A stretch of 62,210 nucleotides of DNA from an uncultured Coriobacteriaceae bacterium (GCA_944319885.1 CALUFC010000012.1:1-62210), one strand, 5' to 3'; shown: positions 1-9,082, numbered from the stretch's first letter. Made by a program: numbers and translations. Notes: a model not told the origin generated them from the sequence alone.

Positions 1-1
1 C

Positions 2-502
2 GAGAACCCCGCCTTCAAGAGCGAGGACGCGATCCTGGAGCTCGGCACCGGCGAGGCGCTGGTCTCGTTCCTGAACGCCGATGGCCAGCCCGAGATCGTC
101 GAGCGTGCCAAGATCCTTCCGCCGCAGTGCCTCATGGCCGCGGCGCCCGAGGACATGCTCAACGCCGCCCTCGACGCCCAGGCCGACCTCATGAAGAAGT
201 ACGGCGAGGCCGAGGACCGCGAGAGTGCTTTCGAGAAGCTTGCCGAGCAGGCCGAGAAAGACGAAGAAGCCGAGAAGCTTGCCGCTGAGCGCGCTGAGCT
301 CGAACAGGAGAAGGCGGAGCTGGAAAGGGAGCGTGCCAAGGAGGTCGAGCGCGCCGCCGAGCGCGAGGAGCGCGCTCGGCAGAAGCGGCAGGAGCAGGTG
401 ATGAAGGGCATCGGCAAGTTTGCCGGACAGATCTTTGGCACCTTCGGGCGCGAGGCCACGCGACAGATCACACGCAACCTCTTTGGAGGACGCCGCAGGT
501 AG
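2..502 (+). CDS. HerA/DUF853-type ATPase, C-terminal end (5' truncated)
   Basis: The frame is open from the first base of the window, so only the last 166 residues are present. The opening part (ELGTGEALVSFLN, then VVER/ILPP-type wording seen here as IVERAKILPP) resembles the conserved C-terminal end of the YjgR/DUF853 family of HerA-like helicase/ATPases. It is followed by a long charged Glu/Lys/Ala coiled coil (about residues 70-130 of the visible part) and a basic, Gly/Arg-rich tail ending in GGRRR. The ATPase core with its Walker motifs lies outside the window, so the call rests on the tail alone. The next gene is convergent, with a palindromic element between them. Confidence 0.7.
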   Translation, partial: ENPAFKSEDAILELGTGEALVSFLNADGQPEIVERAKILPPQCLMAAAPEDMLNAALDAQADLMKKYGEAEDRESAFEKLAEQAEKDEEAEKLAAERAELEQEKAELERERAKEVERAAEREERARQKRQEQVMKGIGKFAGQIFGTFGREATRQITRNLFGGRRR

Positions 503-605
503 TATATCGTGCATCTTCGCGCCGCGCGGGCCGTGCGTCAACAGTTCCAGAACGGTGCACCCCGGCGATCCCGCATGCCACGTGTGCGTGCGGGACCGAT
601 TTTTG

Positions 606-739
606 GCGCAAGTGAGTGTGTGTTTGGCGATTTGCCGAGTAGCTGTTTTTTGCTTTCGAAGAAAGCGCTGGTAGACGCCTTGCAAAATTGGACGATTGGG
701 CGATCTACTCGGCGAAATCTGATTCTCACACTCACGTAC
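606..739. repeat. Imperfect long palindrome between convergent genes (element B)
   Basis: The arms GTGAGTGTG (612-620) and CACACTCAC (727-735) are reverse complements. Further in, GATTTGCCGAGTAG (629-642) matches the reverse complement of CTACTCGGCGAAATC (705-719) with a single-base indel. The whole element is about 134 bp, lies between two genes that end towards each other, and resembles the element at 13203-13331 in size, setting and the AAGTGAGTGT end sequence. It could be a miniature mobile element or a two-way terminator. No target duplication was seen. Confidence 0.6.
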
Positions 740-781
740 GCTTTTTCTGTCACGAGCCCCTTTTCTGCCCGGGCCCGATAC

Positions 782-2467
782 CTAGCTCGGGCGGAAATAC
801 TCGTCGCCTCGGTGGTCCGTTTGGATCCTGCCGACCTCCTGGCCGTCTTTGGTGACGATCTTGTCGCTGCTCAACGGCGCATCGCGCACGCGGTATTCGT
901 TGTCCCCCATGCGCACGCTGGTGCTGCCGTCAAAACGATCGCGCACGGTACCAACTGCTGCGCCATGGCGATCGCGAAGTTTCGTGGGGCCAAAGATGCC
1001 GGAGTCATCAACCTCGAGCAGCTTGTTGCCGTAGCGATCGGTGATGGTCTGCCGCTGCGGGTCACGCGAGAAGCCGCCGCCAAAGGAGCTCCCGCCTCCG
1101 CCACCGCCGCCGGCACCCGCTCCCGCGCCGCCACCGCCGCCATCGCCCGAGGCAATCAGCACGATCACTACGAGCGCAACACAGATTCCTACGATTACCA
1201 GCACAACAGTTATCACGAGGTTCACAAGGTAACCCCAGATATTCGGTGTAGCTTGACTCGCTTCCAAGATGTTCCCCAGCGTGGTGATCATCACTGGGAA
1301 GAGACCGGTTAGGGCGATGCGGCGAACAAGTTCTACCAGCAGCGCAAGAAACGCCGCGACAATGGCGAGCGTAAAGAGCCCGTTGAGAAATCCGTGGGTG
1401 CGCCCGGCGGATTCACGCCAGAGCGCTTTGCCTGTCGAGATGAGCCAGAGCAGCGCAAAGCCAAGCAGCGGAGCCGCTGCGGTTGCCGGGAAACAGGCCG
1501 TCCATATGAACGCGAACAATGAGGGCTGGGTGTATTGCGCGGGGTTGGTGAGCGTGAAGCACGATGCGAGAAACTGAACCGCGAGCCATGCCACCGCGGC
1601 GGTGAAGACAATCTTGAACACCGTGCGCAGCAGTTCGAGGGACGGCTTGGCGGCGTGTTCCGCGCGGCGGTTGCGCTCGCGCTGCACATCGAACCAAAGG
1701 ATAACGCGACGCCGTATGGTGAACAGCACGAACCCATAGAGGAAGACCTGGAGCATGCCCGCAGCCCCCAGCTGGCTTACCAACGGCTCGATACCTTGCC
1801 ACCACGTGCCCTCGAACCAAATGGGAACCGACGGGTCGATCGAGCGCAGCCACAGCATCGTCGATGATATTGCCATAAGGGTTGTGAGGAGGTAGGCAAT
1901 GAGGCGAGCTCCGCGCCGCAGGACATCGAGCCACCAGGTGGCTTCGGTTGGCTCGAGGCGCGCGACGGCGCGTTTGGCGGCGCCGGAACAGAGCCGGGCC
2001 GCTGCGATGGCTACCACGGCGACCGGCACACCCGAGGAGAGGAAGGGCTGCACGGATGCATCCATGAAGGTGCTCCATGTTTGCCCTGGCTGGAGGATGC
2101 CGTTGGCGCGCGCCGAGAGATACGCCCAGAACGCAAAGAACGCCATGAAGACAACGACGAGCGTGAGCGCCAACGCGATGCGCATGGCCCATACGAGGAC
2201 CTTGGCCATGCCCTTGTCGTCGTTCGCATTGCGAAATGTGGAATAGTACCAAAAGCCCAGCAGCCAAAAACCGATGCCCACCGCAACGCCGATACCGTTG
2301 CTTTCCTCACGGAAATTGGTCCATGAGAGCGGGGCTTGCGAGATGATGAACCATGCGATGGCCACCGGGATGCCAAAGCATACGATCGCGGAGATGATGA
2401 GCGATTGCGGCTTGAAAGCGAACAGGCGAAGGCGGCCCGCCTCGCTTGCTTGGCTTGGTGTCGTCAT
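782..2467 (-). CDS. Multi-spanning membrane protein with glycine-rich linker and soluble tail, unknown function
   Basis: 561 residues, starting at an ATG with a strong AAAGGAGG site. About nine or ten hydrophobic segments fill residues 20-435. A run made almost only of Gly and Ala (roughly 440-465) then leads to a hydrophilic tail of about 95 residues. The tail holds short related units (TDRYGNKLLEVDD, LRDRHGAAVGTVRDR, TKDGQEVGRI) that look like repeated small beta hairpins. I do not recognise the family. It lies 52 bp downstream of another membrane protein gene on the same strand, and an MscS channel gene is upstream, so the three may be cotranscribed. The soluble tail probably faces the cytoplasm or cell wall, which cannot be decided from the sequence. 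Confidence 0.7.
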   Translation of the reverse strand: MTTPSQASEAGRLRLFAFKPQSLIISAIVCFGIPVAIAWFIISQAPLSWTNFREESNGIGVAVGIGFWLLGFWYYSTFRNANDDKGMAKVLVWAMRIALALTLVVVFMAFFAFWAYLSARANGILQPGQTWSTFMDASVQPFLSSGVPVAVVAIAAARLCSGAAKRAVARLEPTEATWWLDVLRRGARLIAYLLTTLMAISSTMLWLRSIDPSVPIWFEGTWWQGIEPLVSQLGAAGMLQVFLYGFVLFTIRRRVILWFDVQRERNRRAEHAAKPSLELLRTVFKIVFTAAVAWLAVQFLASCFTLTNPAQYTQPSLFAFIWTACFPATAAAPLLGFALLWLISTGKALWRESAGRTHGFLNGLFTLAIVAAFLALLVELVRRIALTGLFPVMITTLGNILEASQATPNIWGYLVNLVITVVLVIVGICVALVVIVLIASGDGGGGGAGAGAGGGGGGGSSFGGGFSRDPQRQTITDRYGNKLLEVDDSGIFGPTKLRDRHGAAVGTVRDRFDGSTSVRMGDNEYRVRDAPLSSDKIVTKDGQEVGRIQTDHRGDEYFRPS

Positions 2468-2519
2468 AGGCGCCTCCTTTGGTACATGCGAGAGCGCGGA
2501 GTGGGTTTGCGTCCGCGTC

Positions 2520-3230
2520 CTATCCCATGAGCGAGCCGTTATAGTGAATGATCAAGGCAACCATTGCGATAAGGCACACGACGAAGAGAGCGACGCAGAG
2601 CGCTAAGAGCACCTTTGCCCAACGCGCTCCGCGATACGTGGCGATGCCGCCTCCCGCCACCACGCCGATGAACACGGCAATGCCGAGCCCGATCATGCTC
2701 AGCCCCTCGCCCAGCGCGAGCGATGGCAGGTCTGCGGCGGCGACGTTGGCGTAGTGGTAGCCATGGAGCAAGCTCACATCGCCTGTGGCGATCATGTAGG
2801 CGCCGGGCCCGATGCCGGTAAGCGAGAGCGCCGCGCCCAAGATGGAGCAGACAGCCATGGTGGCGCGCGGGCTCATGCCACCGAACAGACCGCCTTTCCC
2901 TGTGTCGTCGGGCCCAAACGAGATAAGGCTGCCGTTATAGTGGATGATCGCGGCGAGTGTCACGACAACGCTCGCGACGAGGATAACGATGCCGGCAATC
3001 GACGTCCAGTCGGGGAGGACTGTCGGCACGAGCAAAATGCAGCCCACACCGCAGCCAACAAGCGCCGCGCCGGTAATGCGTGCGAGCTTGGGTTGGTTTG
3101 CGGGCGGTGTGGTGGCGTAGTGGTAGCTGTGGAGCAGGCGTACGTCGCCTGTAATGATTTGGTAGATGCCGAACCCGGCAATGATCAGGCAGACGATGGC
3201 AGTGATGATGACGCCGGCGAACTCGTCCAT
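2520..3230 (-). CDS. Membrane protein with an internally duplicated DUF3784-like unit
   Basis: 236 residues from the ATG at 3230, which has AAGGGGG eight bases upstream. A GTG at 3251 would add seven residues but lacks a good site. The protein has two homologous halves. Each holds a motif of the type TGDV-LLH-YHYA, then a membrane segment with GxGxG-like spacing, and ends with IIHYNGSL (near residues 105 and 230). This looks like a tandem repeat of the small DUF3784-like membrane domain, giving about six membrane segments. Function is unknown. It lies between the MscS gene (87 bp upstream) and the 561-residue membrane protein (52 bp downstream). Confidence 0.7.
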   Translation of the reverse strand: MDEFAGVIITAIVCLIIAGFGIYQIITGDVRLLHSYHYATTPPANQPKLARITGAALVGCGVGCILLVPTVLPDWTSIAGIVILVASVVVTLAAIIHYNGSLISFGPDDTGKGGLFGGMSPRATMAVCSILGAALSLTGIGPGAYMIATGDVSLLHGYHYANVAAADLPSLALGEGLSMIGLGIAVFIGVVAGGGIATYRGARWAKVLLALCVALFVVCLIAMVALIIHYNGSLMG

Positions 3231-3317
3231 GGCGACAGCCCCCTTCGACACCTCATGGTGCGTTGCTGCGAGTATGCTCCTTCACGCCGCGCGAAGCAAG
3301 AGGGGGAACCCCGGCGC

Positions 3318-4118
3318 TCATCCAAGGTCGCGGGAGATGGCGCGTACGACGGCGTCGGCCGCCAACGCTGTTTTGGTGGCGTCTTCAACTTGGAAGATGA
3401 CCTTGCCCTTCACGCCGAACTCGGTGATCTCGGAAAGAAAGACGCGCGGGCCGTCGACGATGGGCGAGACGGTGCCGGCGGACTCCCGGGCGTGCGCGAT
3501 GATCGAATCGGCGAGCGCATCGATAGGGTCGGCAGCCGGTGCCCATTCGCTCACGGCACCGAGCGCTTCGTCGAGGTGATGCCGTGGGATGGCGAACGGC
3601 ACCGCCACGCGATTTGCAGGCAGCAGGTGCACGAGCGCCGTGGTCGAGATGATGGAGTTGGGAATGATGACCGTCTGGCCGAGCGCATCGCGGATGGTGG
3701 TATGGCGCCAGCTCACGTCTTGCACCACGCCGGTCTCGCTGCCCACCTCGATGTTGTCGCCGGGCTTCACGATGCCCATGAACGTAACCTGCAGCCCGCC
3801 GATGAGGTTGGCGAGCGTGTCCTGAAAGCCGAGCGACACGGCGATGCCGCCGACGCCGAGCGCGGCGATGATCGAGCTCGTGTTCACGTTGAAGATGGTG
3901 TCGAGGATGACGCTGGCCCCCATGATCCAGATGATCGCGCGCACGATGTTGACGATGATCGACGAGGTGGGCAGCGGGTTCGAATCCTGATGAAGCAGGC
4001 GCGACACGCCGCGCGCTGCGAGCTTGGCGGCGAGGAGCGTGGCTGCACCGAGCACCATGGTCCAGAATGCTTTGTGGAGCCAGGGGTTGCCGAGTATGTC
4101 GTGTGCGAGATCGAGCAT
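3318..4118 (-). CDS. Mechanosensitive channel of the MscS family
   Basis: 266 residues. The ATG at 4118 follows GGAGG by five bases and is preferred to an upstream in-frame ATG at 4136, which has no ribosome site. The layout is that of a small MscS: N-terminal membrane helices, then the pore helix region with the Gly/Ala-rich stretch GGIAVSLGFQDTLANLIGG, the beta domain (PGDNIEVGSETGVVQDV, then TTIRDALGQTVIIPNS) and a C-terminal alpha/beta domain. MscS channels open under membrane tension and release solutes on osmotic downshock. It is divergent from the lipoprotein operon that starts at 4351 and heads a possible three-gene membrane protein unit. Confidence 0.88.
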   Translation of the reverse strand: MLDLAHDILGNPWLHKAFWTMVLGAATLLAAKLAARGVSRLLHQDSNPLPTSSIIVNIVRAIIWIMGASVILDTIFNVNTSSIIAALGVGGIAVSLGFQDTLANLIGGLQVTFMGIVKPGDNIEVGSETGVVQDVSWRHTTIRDALGQTVIIPNSIISTTALVHLLPANRVAVPFAIPRHHLDEALGAVSEWAPAADPIDALADSIIAHARESAGTVSPIVDGPRVFLSEITEFGVKGKVIFQVEDATKTALAADAVVRAISRDLG

Positions 4119-4350
4119 GACCGCCTCCGTTTTCATGGCTGTCGGGTACCGTTATTATCTCCCAAGTGCCGGGGGATATGCTTTCTGGCGCCGCAGCAGA
4201 CGGCCGCGCCGCGCCACGCGGGCCGTTTGGCAGGCAAGCTCCCTCGCGGCGACTGCCTGCGGCCAACCTTACGGAGCCCTAACATTGGCTTGCTAGAATG
4301 GCGGCAATGTCGATGCCCCGCATCGTCGGGGCCAGATGACGGAGGCTGCC

Positions 4351-6078
4351 ATGAAGCGCTATCTTGCCCGCCTGCTCGCATGCCTGAGTGCCTGCTGCCT
4401 TGTTGCGATGCTTGTCGCGGGTTGCTCAGGCGGCGTGCCTGCTGGAGGCGGCAGCAAGGGCGGCGACGCCTCTGAGGGCGAGGCGGCTCAGGTCTCCACC
4501 GATGATTCCGGTACGGTTCAGACATTCAGCCCGGCAGACGGCGACGCCTCCTATACGCTCAAGATCGCATCGGGCTCCGAGAACAAGGAGGCCGCGCGCG
4601 CGATCGAGTATGCCGTAAACGCATCGGACGTTGCGGTCGAGATCCACTACATGGGCTCGCTCGACATTCGCTCGCTGCTCGAGCGCGGCGGTGATGACTA
4701 CGATGCTGTGTGGCCCGCCTCCTCCATGTGGATCACACTGGGAGACACGGGTCACATCGTGCGCAACGCGCAGTCCACGTCCACCACGCCCGTGGTGTTT
4801 GGCATCGCCCGGTCCAAGGCCGAGGAGCTCGGCTGGGTCGATGCATCGGGCGCTACCGCATCGCCTGCCACCACCGAGATTCTCGAGGCAGTCGAGCGCG
4901 GCGACCTCACGTTTGCCATGACCTCGGCCACGCAGTCAAACAGCGGTGCGAGCGCTTACCTTGCCTTCCTCACGGCGCTGGCGGGCAAAGACGGTCCCCT
5001 CACGGCAGATGACTTGGCGAACACGCAGCTTACCGACCGCGTCGCGGCGCTGCTCGCAGGCGTTGATCGCTCGTCGGGCTCATCGGATTGGCTCAAGGAG
5101 ATGGTCGTTGCCGATCCTGCGGCGCATCCAGCGATGGTGAATTACGAATCGCTTGTCTCGCAGGCGAACCGCGAGCTCGAGGAAGCGGGCGAGGAGCCCT
5201 TGGTTGCCGTCTATCCGGCGGATGGCATCGCCGTCTCCGATAGCCCGCTGGGTTTTGTCGACCGAGGCCAGGGGTCCGATGCCGAGGACGCGTTTTTGGC
5301 ATTCCAGGGCGCGCTCGCCGATAACGAGGCCACGCTCGAGCTCGAGCGCGTGGGCCGCCGCTGCGGCCTGGGCGGCAAGCTGCTCCATGCCGACGATGCC
5401 GAGGTCCAGGCGGCCTTCTCTGCCGACTGGGGCATCGTGCCCGATGCGAACGTGCTCAAGTCTATCCCGCTCCCCGAGGGCGACGTGATCTCGCAGGCGC
5501 TCGTCCTCTATCAGACGGCGCTCAAGAAGCCGTCTTATACCATCTGGGTGGTCGATTACTCGGGCTCGATGTATGGCGAGGGCAAGGACGGCGTGGTCGA
5601 CGGTCTCAACCAGGCGCTCGACCCCGAACTCGCCGCCGCGTCGCTCATCCAACCCACGGAAAGCGACATCAACGTGCTCATACCGTTTTCTGATGAGCCC
5701 CAAGAGCCCATTGAGGCCACGGGATCCGATACCAAGGATTTGCTCTACGCGGCAAAGCGGCACGACGCCGATGGCGGCACCGACATGTACGCCGCTCTCG
5801 CAGAGGCGCTGCGCCTGGCAAAGAGCGCCACTGCAGACGGCGGCTATACCGTGGCGATCGCGCTCATGACCGACGGTCAGTCTGAGACGGACAACCAGGA
5901 GGCCTTCTTTCGCGCCTACGACGCGGTGGGCATCGACGTGCCGGTGTTCTCCATTATGTTCGGCGAGGCGGATCCCACGCAGCTCGACGAGCTCTCCCAG
6001 CGCACCAACGGGCGCACCTTCGATGGCCGCGAAGGCGATCTTGCTGCGGTGTTTCGCCAGGTCAAGGGCTATAACTAG
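4351..6078 (+). CDS. Lipoprotein with substrate-binding-like domain and C-terminal von Willebrand A domain
   Basis: 575 residues. The ATG at 4351 has GGAGG five bases upstream. An export signal ends in a lipobox (MLVAGCSG), so the mature protein should be anchored outside the membrane. Residues about 60-350 resemble a periplasmic-binding-type fold. The C-terminal 190 residues form a vWA domain with an intact metal site: DYSGSM, the Thr of GGTDMYAAL and the Asp of ALMTDGQSE. The binding half shares wording with the protein at 6720-7811 (SNSG near the middle, then MVxYES). No ABC permease or ATPase gene is next to it. It is the first of four closely spaced genes ending in a TelA homologue, so it may sense or present a ligand, or organise an envelope complex, rather than feed a transporter. 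Confidence 0.8.
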   Translation: MKRYLARLLACLSACCLVAMLVAGCSGGVPAGGGSKGGDASEGEAAQVSTDDSGTVQTFSPADGDASYTLKIASGSENKEAARAIEYAVNASDVAVEIHYMGSLDIRSLLERGGDDYDAVWPASSMWITLGDTGHIVRNAQSTSTTPVVFGIARSKAEELGWVDASGATASPATTEILEAVERGDLTFAMTSATQSNSGASAYLAFLTALAGKDGPLTADDLANTQLTDRVAALLAGVDRSSGSSDWLKEMVVADPAAHPAMVNYESLVSQANRELEEAGEEPLVAVYPADGIAVSDSPLGFVDRGQGSDAEDAFLAFQGALADNEATLELERVGRRCGLGGKLLHADDAEVQAAFSADWGIVPDANVLKSIPLPEGDVISQALVLYQTALKKPSYTIWVVDYSGSMYGEGKDGVVDGLNQALDPELAAASLIQPTESDINVLIPFSDEPQEPIEATGSDTKDLLYAAKRHDADGGTDMYAALAEALRLAKSATADGGYTVAIALMTDGQSETDNQEAFFRAYDAVGIDVPVFSIMFGEADPTQLDELSQRTNGRTFDGREGDLAAVFRQVKGYN

Positions 6079-6093
6079 GGAGCGCGCGCGTCG

Positions 6094-6723
6094 ATGGGGT
6101 ACGTGATAGGAGCAATCGCGGGCGTTGCGGCGGGCGTTATATGCGTCGTCTTCGTGGGCGGCGTGGCGGGTATCGCGGCGGGGCTTATCGCAGCGGCGCT
6201 GCTCTATCTGGGGCTGGGCGCACTGCTCAAACCCGAACGCCGGCTGGGCGGCGTGATCGCGAGCAGCTTGCCCGACGGCGAGGCGGCTGCGACGCGCATC
6301 GATGCGGCGCATGAGCTGATGCGCGGCATCCAACATCGCCGTGCCAAGATGCGCGACGCAGCGGTTGCACGCGAGGCGGACGATCTGGTGCAGGACATCG
6401 GGAGGCTCGTTGCTTACGTCGAGGGTCAGCCGGCAGCCTATCGATGCCTGGCGCACGTCCTGTCGACCTACGCCGAGCAGTGCACGCAGATGCTCGACGG
6501 GTACCTGAGCGTCGAGCGCTCCGGCGTGCCCGAGATGATGCAGCAAGGGCGAGAGGACGCGATCGAGGCGCTCTGCGCGCTGCAGGGTGCGGTGCAGGGC
6601 GAGCTCGCGCGGGCAACCGGCGCCAAGGCCTCGCAGCTTGAGGCAAGCTCCGAGGCGATCCAGCGTCTGATCGAGATGGACGGGCACAAGCCCGATGCCC
6701 CTGCGGAAGGGAATACGCGATGA
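6094..6723 (+). CDS. XpaC-like membrane protein
   Basis: 209 residues. Two N-terminal hydrophobic helices (residues 3-45) are followed by an entirely helical, charged domain. Size, layout and position directly before a TelA module fit the XpaC family (named after 5-bromo-4-chloroindolyl phosphate hydrolysis; real function unknown), which is often found in front of telA in Firmicutes. It begins 15 bp after the vWA lipoprotein and overlaps the start of the next gene by four bases, which implies coupled translation. The family call is from architecture and neighbours, because there are no catalytic motifs to check. Confidence 0.6.
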   Translation: MGYVIGAIAGVAAGVICVVFVGGVAGIAAGLIAAALLYLGLGALLKPERRLGGVIASSLPDGEAAATRIDAAHELMRGIQHRRAKMRDAAVAREADDLVQDIGRLVAYVEGQPAAYRCLAHVLSTYAEQCTQMLDGYLSVERSGVPEMMQQGREDAIEALCALQGAVQGELARATGAKASQLEASSEAIQRLIEMDGHKPDAPAEGNTR

Positions 6724-7811
6724 AGTTGTCGAGAGCGAAGATCATCGGCCTTGTATGCGTGCTCGCAGCCGTTGCCGTGGTGGGCGGGGTGTTCGCCTTC
6801 CAGGCGGCGCAGCCCGAGCCGCCTGCGCCGGTTGCGCTAACCGAGGTGAACGGGTATCTCGGCGGCGAGAAGATCTCGCTGTTCGAAGACGGGGAATTCA
6901 CGAAGCTCGCCGAACAGGCGGGGCTCGATATCTCCTATCGCAAGGCTGGTTCGCTGGCCATGATGGAGGCGTCCACCGAGGGTATGAACTACCTGTTCCC
7001 CTCGTCGCAGGCGGCGGTGGAATACGGCCATGAGCTGGGTGTGGCGTCGACAAGCGAGCAGATCGTGCTCAACTCGCCCATAGTCATCTACACCTACCGC
7101 AGCGTTGCCGATGCGCTCGTGGGCTCGGGCATCATGGCGAAGGACGGCGACGTGTACACGATGAACGTCGACGCCGCGGTGCAGGCGATGCTTGCCGACA
7201 AGACGTGGGCGGACCTCGGTTACACCGCAGGCTACGGGCAGTTCCGCATCGATAGCACCGATCCGGCAGCGTCGAACTCGGGCAACGAATGGGCGGCGCT
7301 TATTGCCAACTCGCTCGCCGGCGGGCGCCCGGCGACGGTTGAGACCATCGAGCGCGACGCCGACGCCATTCGGGCCATCTTCTCCAAATCAGGTTGGATG
7401 GAGACGAGCTCGGAGGATTCGTTCAGCCAGTTCCTCACGCTCGGTGAAGGATCAAAGCCCATGATGGTGGGCTACGAGAGTCAGGTGCTCGACCTTGCGG
7501 TGAACGAGCCAGACCTCTACGAGCAGGTGAAAGACGATCTTGTGGTGGCGTACACCACGCCCACGGTGTGGTCGACGCATGTGCTCATGGCGCTCGACGA
7601 GAACGGCGAGCGCCTCTCGGAGTTCCTCATGAGCGACGAGGTGCAACAGCTCGCGTGGGAGCGCCATGGGTTCCGCGGTGCAAGTCAGCTGGGCACCGAC
7701 AGCGCGAGCCGTTTTGGCGTGACCGGAATCGCGGAGCGGGTGCCAGCGGCGGTGGAGCTGCCCGCGCCCGATGCCATGCAGCGGCTCATCGAGATTGTGA
7801 GCGGGGCGTAA
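6720..7811 (+). CDS. Membrane-anchored solute-binding-like protein
   Basis: 363 residues, overlapping the preceding gene by ATGA. One N-terminal hydrophobic helix (about residues 8-28, ending FAFQAAQ) has no lipobox Cys, so it is a signal anchor or a signal peptide. The rest resembles a binding-protein fold: an N-terminal lobe, a central SNSGNEWAALI segment, and a conserved MVGYESQVLDL segment. These parallel SNSGASAYLAFL and MVNYESLV in the vWA lipoprotein at 4351-6078, so the two look like paralogues, here without the vWA domain. There is no neighbouring transporter. Ligand unknown. Confidence 0.65.
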   Translation: MKLSRAKIIGLVCVLAAVAVVGGVFAFQAAQPEPPAPVALTEVNGYLGGEKISLFEDGEFTKLAEQAGLDISYRKAGSLAMMEASTEGMNYLFPSSQAAVEYGHELGVASTSEQIVLNSPIVIYTYRSVADALVGSGIMAKDGDVYTMNVDAAVQAMLADKTWADLGYTAGYGQFRIDSTDPAASNSGNEWAALIANSLAGGRPATVETIERDADAIRAIFSKSGWMETSSEDSFSQFLTLGEGSKPMMVGYESQVLDLAVNEPDLYEQVKDDLVVAYTTPTVWSTHVLMALDENGERLSEFLMSDEVQQLAWERHGFRGASQLGTDSASRFGVTGIAERVPAAVELPAPDAMQRLIEIVSGA

Positions 7812-7915
7812 GGACGGGTTTTCTTCGCAGCGTGAGTGTCGGCGCCGCGGGTGAGTAGGTTGATGAGCGCCATGGCGCAGAGAGAAGCTTTGGCGCAGAC
7901 GGAAGGGAGCTCATG

Positions 7916-9082
7916 ATGGGCGACGAGATCAAGGTCGAGGCGACGGTCGAGCCAGCGAAGGCGCGCGTGAGCCTCTCGGATATCGCGGCTTCGCAGGGCA
8001 GGACGCTCGCCACGTCGCCGGCAGCCACGCCGGTAGCGCCGGACGAGCCGCCGGCGGTGCAGCTGAGTCCCGAGGACCAGCGGCGTGTCAACGAGCTTGC
8101 GCGCTCGATCGATTTCATGAAGGGCGGCATCGAGAGCAGCTACGCGCGCGACGCCCAGCGCTCTATGACCGATTTTGCCGACACCGTGCTCGCTAAGACC
8201 GCCAACAAGTCTGCCGGCGAGGCGGGAGAGCTGCTGCGCGAGCTGCTCGCCAACGTTGAGGACGCCGAGCTCTCGGGTATCAAGCAGGTGCCCATCATTG
8301 GCAAGGTGGTGGTGAGCATCGACAAGCTTCGCCGCACGTACCAGAAGGTTGCTCCTCAGGTGGACGAGATCGTCGAGAAGCTTGAGCGCGCGCAGGCGCA
8401 GATGGTGGCGGACATCGCCATGTTCGACACGATGTACACCCGCAACGTCGAGCAGTACCGTACGCTCAAGATCTCTGTCGCCGCGGGCCGGCAGGCGCTC
8501 GCGGCCTTCCGCGCCGAGCAGCTTCCGGGCCTCGAGGCCGAGGCGCGAGAATCGGGCGACGCGATGGATGCGCAGGTGCTCAAGGACTTCAAAGACAAGC
8601 TCGAGCGCTTTGACAAGCGTCTCGACGACCTTGATCGCGTGAGCGTGGTGGCGCTGCAGATGGCACCCCAGATCAAGCTGATTCAGAATGCCGATAAGAG
8701 CATTTCGGATAAGATCGACACCACCATCTCGACCACCATTCCGCTGTGGAAGTCGCAGATGGTCATTGCGCTGGGGCTCTCGAACCAACGCGCCGCCCTC
8801 GATTTGCAGCGGAGCGTCGATGACACGACGAACAAGCTGCTGCGCGCCAACGCCGAGGCACTCGAGCAGGGCGCCGTGGACGCCGAGCGCGCCAACCAGC
8901 GCGGTTCGGTGGACATCGAGACCCTTGAGGAGGTCAACCAGCGTCTCATTAGCACGCTCAAGCAGACGGTCCAGATCCAGCAGGAAGGGCGCGCGGCACG
9001 CGTCGAGGCCGAAAACCGCATGCGCAAGATCGAGGGCGATCTCAAGACAGCGCTGCTGGAGAATGCACAGGCGCTCTCGTAG
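7916..9082 (+). CDS. TelA/KlaA family toxic anion resistance protein
   Basis: 388 residues. ATG codons at 7913 and 7916 both follow GGGAG, and the second has the better spacing. The protein is soluble and almost wholly helical, with the family's typical stretches (SGIKQVPIIGKVVVSIDKL, then the segment around IPLWKSQMVIALG and a final helix-rich tail). TelA proteins are linked to tellurite and cell-envelope stress tolerance, but no biochemical activity is established. It closes the binding-protein/vWA/XpaC unit after a 104 bp gap. The order XpaC then TelA is a recurrent pairing, which supports both calls. Confidence 0.85.
   Translation: MGDEIKVEATVEPAKARVSLSDIAASQGRTLATSPAATPVAPDEPPAVQLSPEDQRRVNELARSIDFMKGGIESSYARDAQRSMTDFADTVLAKTANKSAGEAGELLRELLANVEDAELSGIKQVPIIGKVVVSIDKLRRTYQKVAPQVDEIVEKLERAQAQMVADIAMFDTMYTRNVEQYRTLKISVAAGRQALAAFRAEQLPGLEAEARESGDAMDAQVLKDFKDKLERFDKRLDDLDRVSVVALQMAPQIKLIQNADKSISDKIDTTISTTIPLWKSQMVIALGLSNQRAALDLQRSVDDTTNKLLRANAEALEQGAVDAERANQRGSVDIETLEEVNQRLISTLKQTVQIQQEGRAARVEAENRMRKIEGDLKTALLENAQALS

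Noticed and set aside
4265-4300. Promoter for the vWA lipoprotein operon with TAGAAT as -10
   Set aside because: The TAGAAT box is good, but no acceptable -35 box lies at 16-18 bases, so it is too weak to list.
2754-4475. A 573-codon plus-strand frame
   Set aside because: It covers the MscS gene and the duplicated membrane protein on the opposite strand and reads as low-complexity Asp/Arg/Gly sequence.
5080-6687. A 535-codon minus-strand frame
   Set aside because: It overlaps the vWA lipoprotein and XpaC-like genes entirely and has no motif of its own.
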